Assembly: GCA_902766045.1 (NCBI GenBank) | Contig: CACXCA010000001.1 | Location: forward strand, 1-56,289 | Source: an uncultured Bacteroidales bacterium | GTDB lineage: Bacteria; Bacteroidota; Bacteroidia; Bacteroidales; Paludibacteraceae | Reading direction: 5' to 3' | DNA: 56,289 nt | In this document: positions 24,062 through 32,108 of the stretch, piece after piece | Numbering within the stretch: the stretch's first letter is position 1 | Layout of the letters: every line of letters starts with the position of its first letter | The notes under the pieces: model-generated | What the model was told of the DNA's origin: nothing | Databases searched by the model: none | The model's input: the letters and a program-made list of their open reading frames with translations, nothing else | Made by a program: the position numbers and the translations under genes

Positions 24062-26108
24062 AATCTGTTACATTATCTATTGTTATATGATAATTATTTT
24101 CTATCTCAATAAATATGGATTCATTTTCTTCTTTGTTCAAGGCAAGTCTATTGTATTCCCTTGCTCTTGAAAGTTCTATTCTAAGCAAGCCTTCACACCC
24201 ATATGTACCAAGCTCCAAGGCAGGAAGAACAACCATGTCGTAGATGTGCGCAATAGTTTTCCCGCTCTCTTTACATTTACGCAACACTCGTCCTCGACGC
24301 TGTACTGTTTGCCTAAGAGCACTATCACTTGCCATTATGTATATCTTGTCAAGTTTTGGAACATCGACTCCCTCATCGAAACATTTAATGGCAGCTAATG
24401 TATCGAAAAATCCATGTTCAAACTCATATAGCACCCTCTTTCTGTCTAACGTGTGACTAGTAAATTGGGATACAATTAGTCCGTTTTCATACAAGGCTTT
24501 GGTTACAGAATCAATTATAGACTCTCCCTCACTATCTTTACCCTGACCACAATAAACTACAGAATTCACAAAATCATACCCTTCTTCTGTCACAAGTTCT
24601 CTGAGTTTCACCAACTTGTTAGATGCTTGTTTTAGGATCAAACTTCTTTCTCTGCGTAGTTTGTCTACTAATTCTTTGTCATATTCTTCTTTATTTAGTT
24701 CTTGAGCAAGTTGTTTACTCTTCATCAAAAATTTATTATTCTCGTTTTCATTCAAGCGAACAAAAATAGGATGGTATTCATATTTCGAAAGGAAGTCGTT
24801 TTCTATAGCGTCTTCGATACCATAATAAAAAGTATCACTCGAAGTAAAGAATTTTGCAATAGCCTCTGATTCACCTTCGTTGAATCGTTGAATCGTTGCA
24901 CTTAGTCCCAATTTATATTTTGGATTTAGCTTTATCAATGTTGACAAATTGTCTTTTGTTAGATTATGAGCCTCGTCAACAATCAAAAACAATGAGGGAA
25001 TACGCTGTATCTCAGCATATACTTTGGAAAAGAATGTTTCATAGACAGACACGCAAATTACGTTTTTTTCTTCTGAATGAAAATCGATTGTTGCTTCAGC
25101 TATTGTTTGGTCAAATGATTTTCCAACTCCACCAAACAGATACACCTTGTCATAACCTTCTTCCTGTAATGCATTAGCCCATTGTACTTGTAAGTCTATC
25201 TGCGGAACACAAATGACGACAAACAAGGTTTCCTCACACTTTTTCTCTAATGTTTGAATAGTCTTAATAGATGTGAAAGTCTTACCTGTACCAGTTGCCA
25301 TCTCATAAAAATGTTGGTAACCATTCTCACAAAACTGTCTGACAGCTTCTTCTTGATAAGAATAAAGTGTTTTTTTCTCTTTCGTTATATGATTTGATAT
25401 ATAATTATCTATAGCAGCTTTAAGGGTATCACTTCTCTTATAACAATTAAAAAGTTCTTTTTCAACTGCTTCAGGAAAATCTATCACCTCAACTGATTCC
25501 TCTTGATTATTCCATAAACTATCAAAGTAACGTTGTTCACCATCAATTATATTTGAAGTATATTCGCTCTGCCAAGAATAATATACACTAATACTTTCAT
25601 GGTTAAATACAAAAGCACGTTTTGTCTCATTTAAGGAACCGATAAAATACACCTTATTGCCTTCTTTATCTATAAAGATACCAAACTTTTCATGGAAAAT
25701 TCCCAAAGGCTGATAGGCTATTCTAACTTTTAAAACATCTTCTTCCAACATATTACATATAACATCGAGTTGTGATAATTCCTCGTCGGTAAGTTTAACA
25801 CCAGTTATAGACTCTAATAAAGATTTTGTAATATGTTCTTTATCCAAACTAACACAAGCATCAATGAGTTCCACATCAGCTTGGGAAAGTTCAGGACTAC
25901 ATATAAGGTTAATTCGACCCCCATTGCGTATAAATCGAATTATGCCATCAATAGACAATGTTAATGAGTGAAGCGAAAAATACCCAGCAGCTCTATCTAG
26001 TTTAACACTTTCAGAAAAACAAGGGACATAAAAATCCTGATCGATAGAATCTTTATGGGTTCTATATATTGGTTTATATACTCTCTTATTCAACATAGGC
26101 GTCTTCAC
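24042..26108 (-). CDS. PLD-domain DEAH helicase (restriction-type)
   Basis: Protein of about 688 aa starting at GTG (26108), which overlaps the methylase stop by one base; an ATG four codons later is an alternative. N-terminal phospholipase-D-like nuclease domain with the HxK motif in FHEKFGIFIDKEGNKVYFIG, GSLNE following (residues about 138-165). Only one HKD motif is visible, so the enzyme would need to dimerise. The SF2 helicase follows: Q-like YSYQEEAVRQF, Walker A ATGTGKT, DEAH (LIVDEAHN), SAT (GLSAT), motif VI QRRGRVLRK. PLD-helicases of this kind act as restriction effectors, including in Dnd-linked systems. It would cut or translocate on unmodified foreign DNA; inferred. Confidence 0.85.
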   Translation of the reverse strand: MKTPMLNKRVYKPIYRTHKDSIDQDFYVPCFSESVKLDRAAGYFSLHSLTLSIDGIIRFIRNGGRINLICSPELSQADVELIDACVSLDKEHITKSLLESITGVKLTDEELSQLDVICNMLEEDVLKVRIAYQPLGIFHEKFGIFIDKEGNKVYFIGSLNETKRAFVFNHESISVYYSWQSEYTSNIIDGEQRYFDSLWNNQEESVEVIDFPEAVEKELFNCYKRSDTLKAAIDNYISNHITKEKKTLYSYQEEAVRQFCENGYQHFYEMATGTGKTFTSIKTIQTLEKKCEETLFVVICVPQIDLQVQWANALQEEGYDKVYLFGGVGKSFDQTIAEATIDFHSEEKNVICVSVYETFFSKVYAEIQRIPSLFLIVDEAHNLTKDNLSTLIKLNPKYKLGLSATIQRFNEGESEAIAKFFTSSDTFYYGIEDAIENDFLSKYEYHPIFVRLNENENNKFLMKSKQLAQELNKEEYDKELVDKLRRERSLILKQASNKLVKLRELVTEEGYDFVNSVVYCGQGKDSEGESIIDSVTKALYENGLIVSQFTSHTLDRKRVLYEFEHGFFDTLAAIKCFDEGVDVPKLDKIYIMASDSALRQTVQRRGRVLRKCKESGKTIAHIYDMVVLPALELGTYGCEGLLRIELSRAREYNRLALNKEENESIFIEIENNYHITIDNVTDYESEPD

Positions 26109-27040
26109 TAATAATTTTTAACAAGTACCTCAGCCTGCTTCTGTCGTTTTTCAGCATATGCATTAATGAACCTTGGTGCTAATATTTTATTAAAAAAATA
26201 TCCTTCATAGAGTGTTTCAAAATAAGAGGTCCCATCTTTATTGGTACTATCAGAGTTGCTAAGCATTAACTTGCAGCCTTTATCCGTAAGCCTGTCACAG
26301 AAAAATTTGAGGTCTTCTTGTTCTTTGTCGCCAAACCCACTTTTTGAATACTCTTTAAAATTGGAAGAACCAAACAACCGTCTATAAGGAGGATCGAGAT
26401 ACACAAAATTATATCCTTTCCCTAGATGGGAAAACACACTCTTATAGTCACCACAAATGATATCCACCTTCGATAACACCTTGTGGTCAGCCATAATAAC
26501 ATCTACATTGCAAATCTTCGGTTTCTTGTAGCGTCCAAAAGGAACATTAAAACCGCCATTAGCATTTTCTCGATATAAACCGTTAAAACAAGTGTGATTC
26601 AGGAAGAACAAATAAGCCGCTCTCTGGTCTGCTGACAACTTTACATTGTTGTATTCATTTCGTACTTCGTAAAAATAGGATCTTCTGTCATCCTCATTCA
26701 ATTCATAGTACCTCTTTTCAAAGGGTCTCAAAAGTTCTATCAATGTTTGAGGATTTTCCTTCACTAACTGATAACATCTGATAAGATCCTTGTTGATATC
26801 ATTAATGACAACACGGTGGATATTAGGATGAGTAATCAGCATATGAAATAACATAGCTCCCCCACCAACAAATGGTTCGACATAAGTGACATTCGTTTGT
26901 GTATCAAAGTCTGCAGGCAATTGTGATTCCAATATATTCAACAGATTCCCTTTCCCTCCAGCCCATTTCACAAATGGTTTGGGGGAAATTCCTTTTGCAA
27001 CTTTTTCTCCATACAAATCAATTGACTTACGGTCTGGCAT
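26108..27040 (-). CDS. D12-class (Dam-like) DNA adenine N6-methyltransferase
   Basis: Protein of 310 aa. SAM-binding motif I FVKWAGGKGNLL at residues about 23-34, YVEPFVGGGAMLFHML near 56-71, catalytic motif IV VYLDPPYRRLF near 217-227. The NHTCFNGLYRENANGGFNVP block is characteristic of the Dam/DpnIIA group, which methylates adenine, usually in GATC-like sites. It is the first gene of a seven-gene coupled operon and would mark self DNA. It begins 70 nt after the terminator of leader RNA 2, with no promoter box in between. Confidence 0.9.
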   Translation of the reverse strand: MPDRKSIDLYGEKVAKGISPKPFVKWAGGKGNLLNILESQLPADFDTQTNVTYVEPFVGGGAMLFHMLITHPNIHRVVINDINKDLIRCYQLVKENPQTLIELLRPFEKRYYELNEDDRRSYFYEVRNEYNNVKLSADQRAAYLFFLNHTCFNGLYRENANGGFNVPFGRYKKPKICNVDVIMADHKVLSKVDIICGDYKSVFSHLGKGYNFVYLDPPYRRLFGSSNFKEYSKSGFGDKEQEDLKFFCDRLTDKGCKLMLSNSDSTNKDGTSYFETLYEGYFFNKILAPRFINAYAEKRQKQAEVLVKNY

Positions 27041-27110
27041 CGGTCAGCAATTAATTTTTCTGACTGATACCCATGAGTCAGTTAGTTCTAAGTTACTAAT
27101 AACGATATAC

Positions 27111-27145
27111 AAAAAAGCGGGGTATCCTCACCTGCTCGTCCCGCT
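27111..27145 (-). terminator. Intrinsic terminator / pseudoknot of leader RNA 2
   Basis: On the minus strand AGCGGG (27145-27140) pairs with CCCGCT (27121-27116), then a T run. The loop contains TGAGG, complementary to CCTCA at 27153-27149 just upstream, giving an H-type pseudoknot as in leader RNA 1. Confidence 0.7.
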
Positions 27146-27441
27146 ACCTGAGGCCTTCCACAGCCCAACCAGTGAACAAACAAAGTCTGAATACCCACGC
27201 TAGTAAGTATATAATACACCCGAAAAGTGTGCATGAGGGCATAATTAGCCCTCGGCACACTCCGGGAATATATACTACGCCCGTAGCATTCATCTCCGCT
27301 CTTGTTCCTGACTGGTTTATCTGTATTGTGGAAGTTTCAGATAGCCAAAAACAAAGCATCAATGACGCTTTCTAATATGTCGTTGCCCCGCCCCCTCAGC
27401 TCCATCATCCTCAGATGACATCATAGCCTCATGGACTGATG
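27111..27441 (-). ncRNA. Structured leader RNA 2, upstream of the methylase operon
   Basis: About 330 nt from a -7 box to an intrinsic terminator, ending 70 nt before the methylase start. Shares with leader RNA 1, in the same order: a small hairpin with GCGT....TTGA..GC (27368-27356); a segment ATGAAT..TACGGGCGTAG like ATGACG..CATGGGTATG; a large hairpin (27276-27206, arms AGTATATA/TATATACT, with inner stems GTGTGC and GAGGGC) in the place of the shorter hairpin of RNA 1; the box AGCGTGGG; and a GGGACGAG-containing terminator pseudoknot. The first bases after the terminators (TTTTTTxTATATxGT) also agree. No family recognised. Confidence 0.65.
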
Positions 27442-27447
27442 CATTTA

Positions 27448-27455
27448 CAAAAGTA
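27448..27455 (-). promoter_or_regulatory. -7 box for leader RNA 2
   Basis: TACTTTTG on the minus strand followed by TAAATGC. Confidence 0.55.
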
Positions 27456-27552
27456 TTTAATTTTCTTCTAAAATTTTCTGTCCTTATCAGAAAAATTCTG
27501 TTTGTGCATTTTTTGAACGGGGGGTTGTGCCGCTGTAGAGACGCACGGTCAT

Positions 27553-27580
27553 GTAGAGACGCACGGCCGTGCGTCTCTAC
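27553..27580. repeat. 28-bp REP-like palindrome (CGGCCG core subtype)
   Basis: Perfect inverted repeat with GTAGAGACGCA arms, preceded at 27535-27547 by a partial copy. Confidence 0.9.
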
Positions 27581-27849
27581 GGTTGTGCGGTTCCTCGTGG
27601 TTGTATGTTTCCTCTACCGTCCTCCACATTTCCGTCGTACAGGGGTTCACACCCCTGCCTAAGGGATGTCGTCCCTTCGGGACTTTCTGCGACATTTACT
27701 GCGACACTCTTCTTAATTAATTCGATAATAATTCTCTGTATTTCAATTATTTATTCTGCGACATTTTCTGTGCTTCCATATTACCTTATTGGACATTTTA
27801 TTGGACACAATGTCTAAAATGGTCGCAAATTTTGCGACAAATGAACATT

Positions 27850-27877
27850 AAAAACGACGCAAATTCTGCGTCGTTTT
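27850..27877. terminator. Strong hairpin with flanking A/T runs
   Basis: An 11-bp stem AAAACGACGCA / TGCGTCGTTTT around AAATTC-type loop, able to terminate on either strand. No adjacent gene identified. Confidence 0.45.
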
Positions 27878-27966
27878 ATGTAAATCGTAAATTCTATGAG
27901 AACATAACAAAAACACCGCCTTGTGTTGATTCAATGGTGGGTTTGGACGTAGAGACATACGGTCAT

Positions 27967-27994
27967 GTAGAGACGCACGGCCGTGCGTCTCTAC
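27967..27994. repeat. 28-bp REP-like palindrome (CGGCCG core subtype)
   Basis: Perfect copy, identical to 27553-27580, including the preceding GGTCAT. Confidence 0.9.
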
Positions 27995-28002
27995 GGTTGT
28001 GC

Positions 28003-28082
28003 GGTTTCACATGGTTGTGCGGCCCCTCATGGTTGTACGGTTTCATGCGATTGTATGTGTCCACATGATTATATGGTTCCAC
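28003..28082. repeat. 80-bp direct repeat, copy A
   Basis: Matches 28235-28314 at a constant offset of 232 with about three mismatches. Confidence 0.85.
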
Positions 28083-28183
28083 TTGGTTGTCCGTTTTCAT
28101 AAATTGCATGTTTTCACGTGATTGCACATTTTTAAAGGATTGTATGTTTTCCCCATGGTGAATTTTCGTGCCTACCGTGATTT

Positions 28184-28211
28184 GTAGAGACGCACGGCCG
28201 TGCGTCTCCAT
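28184..28211. repeat. 28-bp REP-like palindrome, imperfect right end
   Basis: Left arm and CGGCCG core intact; the right end reads CTCCAT, followed by an extra half copy to 28227. Confidence 0.8.
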
Positions 28212-28234
28212 GTCCGTGCGTCTCTACGGTGTAT

Positions 28235-28314
28235 GGTTTCACATGGTTGTGCGGTCCCTCATGGTTGTACGGTTTCATACGATTGTATGTGTCCACATGA
28301 TTATATGGTTCCAC
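28235..28314. repeat. 80-bp direct repeat, copy B, overlapping the RAYT 3' end
   Basis: Partner of 28003-28082. The transposase stop codon (28301-28303) lies inside it. Confidence 0.85.
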
Positions 28315-28903
28315 ATGGTCGTTTTAATGCATCTTCTTCCCATTTAAGGGGATTCATTAGGATGTAATTGGTGATGGTTTCGTATTCCATGGCTGTCCGA
28401 ATAATATGGTCGTAATAATTCGATTGCCATAATGGATTGTTTTTGTTGAATTTTGCCATTGTCATATTGTTCGCATCAATCCAATTATCAATTTGTTTGA
28501 TCGCTGACGATTTAAAACCAGCCACAAATGATGATATCGATTTTGGCTTACGTTGAAATCGTGGGTGATGTGATGTGTCATGCGTTAAAATATCGCCATG
28601 TGTCACACCTCCATTATACACACATTTCGTTTTATCCAATATTACAATGGCATGCAAATGATTAGGCATCAAAACAAATTCGCCCAAAAACAATTCTTTA
28701 CGCAATTCAAATGATTTGAAAAATTCATCATATACAATCTGCCCCACATCGTTTAATATCATTTCTCCATTCTCAATGTATCCAAAATGATTTTCTCTTC
28801 CATGTGTAACAATGGTTATGAAATAATGTCCATTGCCAGCATAATCCCATCCCCTCCGTCGATTAGATGGTATTCGATATTTATTCCTGAATTTTTCGGT
28901 CAT
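28301..28903 (-). CDS. REP-associated tyrosine transposase (RAYT, IS200-like HUH enzyme)
   Basis: Protein of 200 aa. Y1-transposase fold: RRRGWDYAGNGHYFITIVT at the start, the HUH pair in LMPNHLHAIVIL near residue 77-88, and the RAYT hallmark YDHIIRTAMEYETITNYILM-NPLKW with the catalytic Tyr region. RAYTs cut and move single-stranded REP hairpins rather than themselves. It is surrounded by REP palindromes at 27553, 27967, 28184 and 29095. Its last codons and stop fall inside the 80-bp repeat, so its original C-terminus may have been replaced. Confidence 0.9.
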   Translation of the reverse strand: MTEKFRNKYRIPSNRRRGWDYAGNGHYFITIVTHGRENHFGYIENGEMILNDVGQIVYDEFFKSFELRKELFLGEFVLMPNHLHAIVILDKTKCVYNGGVTHGDILTHDTSHHPRFQRKPKSISSFVAGFKSSAIKQIDNWIDANNMTMAKFNKNNPLWQSNYYDHIIRTAMEYETITNYILMNPLKWEEDALKRPCGTI

Positions 28904-29094
28904 TTTTTCATTGTTTTTTCAATATCGTTTGGGCACGCAAACGTTCATGACAACCAAACGATCGTGCATTTTTACGATGATATCACAAAAAAACGATAGA
29001 CGTTTGTCGAATGTAAAATTACATATAATATTTTGATTCCACGAATATTGATTTCGGTTTGCGTTGTAACCACAAGTATTGTGTTGGACCCCTG

Positions 29095-29122
29095 GTAGAG
29101 AGGCACGGCCGTGCCTCTCTAC
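29095..29122. repeat. 28-bp REP-like palindrome, GAGAGGCAC variant
   Basis: Perfect inverted repeat with arms GTAGAGAGGCA / TGCCTCTCTAC. The C to G change at arm position 9 is compensated on the other arm, which implies selection on, or copying of, the hairpin. Confidence 0.85.
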
Positions 29123-29151
29123 GGCCGCGCACCTCAACAGAAACGCGTCTT

Positions 29152-30327
29152 CTACGCCCCCCCACCCTTCTTATACTGCAAAGGTGTGCACCCATATTTC
29201 TCTTTGAATAGCCGACGGAAGGTGTGGTCACTATTAAAACCACAAACGAAGGCGAGGTCGGCAATCTTCTCTTTGCCCTCTTTCAACAACCGCTCTGCAT
29301 AGACCAAACGAAGGGTGTTGACATACTCATAGAAGGTGACGTGACGGACTCGATTCAGATAGTCTGAGACATAATGCCGGTTCGTGCCCAGCTTACTCGA
29401 AATCCAATCGATATTGACCTCGGTATCGAGATAAAACTTCTCTTCTTCCAACTTCTGAAATATCGCATCAAAATCCGTGAATCGGCTGTTAAGGGTCGAT
29501 GTCTTTGCATTGGTATCGTCCTCTGCCACGGGCGTCTCCTCTACTATCTCCTTCTCCTCTTGTTTCAACTCTTCCATCTGCTCCTGAATCAGCTCCTCCG
29601 TCATATCATCCACCTTATGGGAAAGGGCAAAACCAACAATGCTTGAGAGAATAACAAACGTAAGGAAGTCGTACAACACCACCCACTCATCGATATTGGT
29701 CATCATGTTGAGCGGAACATAAAGCAGTGTGAGCAGACACAGCGGAACAAGGGTCCACAACACCCATTTGATGGATCGTCGGTCGATATTGGAATAGTTC
29801 TCCATCAACCGCTTGTCAAACCGCCGGATGAAATAGCCATACCACGCCAATTGTGCAACAACCCCAACAATGGTGGCAATATAGGCAAACGTGTAGAGTT
29901 TAAAGGGTAACACCCCATAGATATCGTTCAATGCACATAGCACATAAGGCAGAATGATGACGGGGGCAATCCATTTCTTGGGCATCCGACCCAAAAGCAC
30001 TGTCGAGCCAAACACCATCGACAACGGAAGGATGGCAAGGTCTAAATACTCCATCAGCGTGTTATAGTTCGGATACGTCTTCCCTATCTGGTAATAACCA
30101 CATTGGGATTGGAAGAGTTCCGGAATGATCCACAAACAGTAATTCACAACGTAAATCATCAAAAGCCAGCCAAGAGATTTGTGTATGGCGGCAGTAGCCT
30201 TGTTGCGTTTAGGCTGCAGTTTAGGCATGATGATAAACAAGAACAAGGCATTGACCAAGAAATAGAAAATGATTCCGCCCTGCACCAAAATTCCTAAATA
30301 TTCAAAAGAAGGTATGTAGATATTCAT
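29152..30327 (-). CDS. Membrane-anchored AraC-family transcriptional regulator
   Basis: Protein of 391 aa. The N-terminal about 235 residues contain six to seven hydrophobic segments (for example IIFYFLVNALFLFIIMP, WVLWTLVPLCLLTLLYVPL), then an acidic coiled-coil linker (EELIQEQMEELKQEEKEI). The C-terminal about 100 residues are an AraC-type double HTH (IDWISSKLGTNRHYVSDYLN and IADLAFVCGFNSDHTFRRLF, GCTPLQYKKG). Such proteins are membrane sensors that bind DNA directly. The ligand and target are unknown; the divergently oriented neighbour is DUF4143 ATPase copy 3. Confidence 0.85.
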   Translation of the reverse strand: MNIYIPSFEYLGILVQGGIIFYFLVNALFLFIIMPKLQPKRNKATAAIHKSLGWLLMIYVVNYCLWIIPELFQSQCGYYQIGKTYPNYNTLMEYLDLAILPLSMVFGSTVLLGRMPKKWIAPVIILPYVLCALNDIYGVLPFKLYTFAYIATIVGVVAQLAWYGYFIRRFDKRLMENYSNIDRRSIKWVLWTLVPLCLLTLLYVPLNMMTNIDEWVVLYDFLTFVILSSIVGFALSHKVDDMTEELIQEQMEELKQEEKEIVEETPVAEDDTNAKTSTLNSRFTDFDAIFQKLEEEKFYLDTEVNIDWISSKLGTNRHYVSDYLNRVRHVTFYEYVNTLRLVYAERLLKEGKEKIADLAFVCGFNSDHTFRRLFKEKYGCTPLQYKKGGGA

Positions 30328-30396
30328 CTATTTATCATTTATAACACAACACAAAAATAATAATTTCAGCAAAAATAAAACCCATCCCCGATAGGC

Positions 30397-30480
30397 TTGC
30401 CTATGTTTTAGAAAGAAAACAGTCGAAAGTTGCCTATGTTTTAGAAGAAAAATGACTAAAAGTTGCCTATGTTTTAGAAA
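30397..30480. repeat. Three 33-bp-spaced operator-like boxes before ATPase copy 3
   Basis: TTGCCTATGTTTTAGAA begins at 30397, 30430 and 30463, an exact 33-bp period. Boxes 2 and 3 are preceded by AAAG. Same number, period, promoter-proximal placement and AAAGTYGCCY core as the array at 18045-18129. Confidence 0.85.
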
Positions 30481-30488
30481 GAATATTA

Positions 30489-30496
30489 TATATTTG
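30489..30496 (+). promoter_or_regulatory. -7 box for ATPase copy 3
   Basis: TATATTTG followed by TATCG, 25 nt before the ATG. ATPase copy 1 has TATATTTG followed by CATCG. Confidence 0.7.
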
Positions 30497-30520
30497 TATC
30501 GGTATATCAATTAATTAGCT

Positions 30521-31879
30521 ATGTTTAATAGGAATTTGATTTTACAGTTAAGAAAATGGCGAGAAAACGTAAATCGGAAGCCATTGGTTCTTAGAGGTGC
30601 CAGGCAGGTAGGGAAGACCACATTGGTCAAAGAGTTTGGCAAAGAGTTTGATGCGTTTATATCATTAAATCTAGAGAAAGACGATGCTAACGTGTTCAGA
30701 AGATTCACCAAAGTAGAAGAGGTTTGGCAATATGTATGCATGAAACATCATTTGGTGCAAGACAGAAATAAAAAAGTACTTTTATTCATAGATGAGATTC
30801 AGGAGGAACCATCGGCAGTGGCAATGCTCCGTTATTTTTATGAAGATATGCCGTGGGTTTATGTAATAGCGGCAGGCAGCAGATTACAAAGTTTGACAAA
30901 CAAACACCTCTCTTTCCCTGTGGGCAGGGTGGAGTATCTGACCTTGCGTCCTTTTTCTTTCGTTGAATATATAGAGGCGAAAGAGGGTTCTGAATGGGCG
31001 GATATGCTTCACAACCTATCTGTACCAGAGATGTTGCATGAGGATATGATTGCTTCGTTCAACACGTATGCTTTGATAGGAGGTATGCCAGAAGCCGTGT
31101 CTGAATATATTCAAACGAATGATGTGGAGCGTTTATCACGTATCTTCAACTCATTGCTTAAGGGATATAATGAGGATGCTGAGAAGTTTGTAAAAAGTGA
31201 AAATCAGGTGAAGATTTTAAGGCATGTATTGTCCACAGCGTGGTATTCTGCTGCAGAAACAATCACCTTCGACAAGTTTGGAAACAGCAGTTACACATCC
31301 ACCCAAATACATGATGCGATGGATATTTTGGAACGGGCATTTATTCTTTCGTTGGATTATCCTGTAACTGCAACCTCAGCCCCAGCAATACCAGCCAAAC
31401 GACGTTCTCCTAAGTTGATGATGGTGGACAATGGGTTAACCAATTTCATTGCGGGCATTCAGTTGGAATATCTTAAAAACAAAGATTTGCTTGACACCTG
31501 GCGTGGTCGAGCTGCAGAACATATTGTAGCACAAGAACTTCGCACTGTCTTAGATGCTCATTATAGAGAAAACCAATTTTTCTGGGTACGAGATAAAAAA
31601 GGGGCATCAGCCGAAGTGGATTTTATTTGGCAGTATGGCAACAGCATAATACCAATAGAGGTAAAGGCAGGAACCAATGCTCATCTCAAGTCGATTCATG
31701 CATTTGTAAACAACAGTGACCAGCACATTACCGCAATTAGAATCTGGAGTGGCGACTATAGTGTGCAAGACATAGCTACTCCGGCTCCTGAATGCAAACC
31801 ATTCCGGCTCATCAATCTACCTTTCTATTACGTCGGACAGATAGACAAAATCATAGAAAGAAACATCTATGGGTCGTAG
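30521..31879 (+). CDS. AAA_14/DUF4143 ATPase, copy 3
   Basis: Protein of 452 aa. P-loop GARQVGKT at residues 26-33, Walker B VLLFIDEIQE near 84-93, VIAAGSRLQSL sensor. The DUF4143 part ends with an intact PD-(D/E)XK-like site (AEVDFIWQYG ... IPIEVKAG). Closer in layout to copy 1 than to copy 2. The TAG stop codon is supplied by the first bases of a REP palindrome (31876-31903), so the C-terminus was probably altered when the repeat inserted. Role unknown. Confidence 0.85.
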   Translation: MFNRNLILQLRKWRENVNRKPLVLRGARQVGKTTLVKEFGKEFDAFISLNLEKDDANVFRRFTKVEEVWQYVCMKHHLVQDRNKKVLLFIDEIQEEPSAVAMLRYFYEDMPWVYVIAAGSRLQSLTNKHLSFPVGRVEYLTLRPFSFVEYIEAKEGSEWADMLHNLSVPEMLHEDMIASFNTYALIGGMPEAVSEYIQTNDVERLSRIFNSLLKGYNEDAEKFVKSENQVKILRHVLSTAWYSAAETITFDKFGNSSYTSTQIHDAMDILERAFILSLDYPVTATSAPAIPAKRRSPKLMMVDNGLTNFIAGIQLEYLKNKDLLDTWRGRAAEHIVAQELRTVLDAHYRENQFFWVRDKKGASAEVDFIWQYGNSIIPIEVKAGTNAHLKSIHAFVNNSDQHITAIRIWSGDYSVQDIATPAPECKPFRLINLPFYYVGQIDKIIERNIYGS

Positions 31880-31903
31880 AGACGCACGGCCGTGCGTCTC
31901 TAC
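31876..31903. repeat. 28-bp REP-like palindrome overlapping the ATPase copy 3 stop
   Basis: Perfect CGGCCG-core copy. Its second to fourth bases are the gene's TAG. A partial second copy follows to 31920. Confidence 0.9.
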
Positions 31904-32048
31904 GGTCGTGCGTCTCCACGGTTGCGCGGTTCCACAAATTTGCGATAAATAATCACAAAAAAACGATGCAAAATTTAATCCATCATTCATACAAATAAAA
32001 AAACGGTGAATTTTTATATCATATCTGCAATTATCAATTATTTTTTAT

Positions 32049-32056
32049 TACATTTG
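32049..32056 (+). promoter_or_regulatory. -7 box for the CotH2 gene
   Basis: TACATTTG followed by AAAC, 52 nt before the ATG, in an otherwise AT-rich gap (31921-32108) with no other visible feature. Confidence 0.45.
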
Positions 32057-32108
32057 AAACAATTTAATAGGGTTTCATAATGCTTTATGCATTTTTAATT
32101 TATTTGAT

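Larger units (their letters stand above)
27456..28300. other. Repeat-rich stretch without genes
   Basis: No coding frame supported. It contains REP palindromes (27553, 27967, 28184, plus a half copy at 27535), a run of 'GGTTGTGCGGTTYCTCATGG'-like short repeats, several TGCGACATTT repeats (27690-27840), and a hairpin AAAACGACGCA/TGCGTCGTTTT at 27850-27877. It reads as transposase-driven repeat build-up. Confidence 0.7.
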
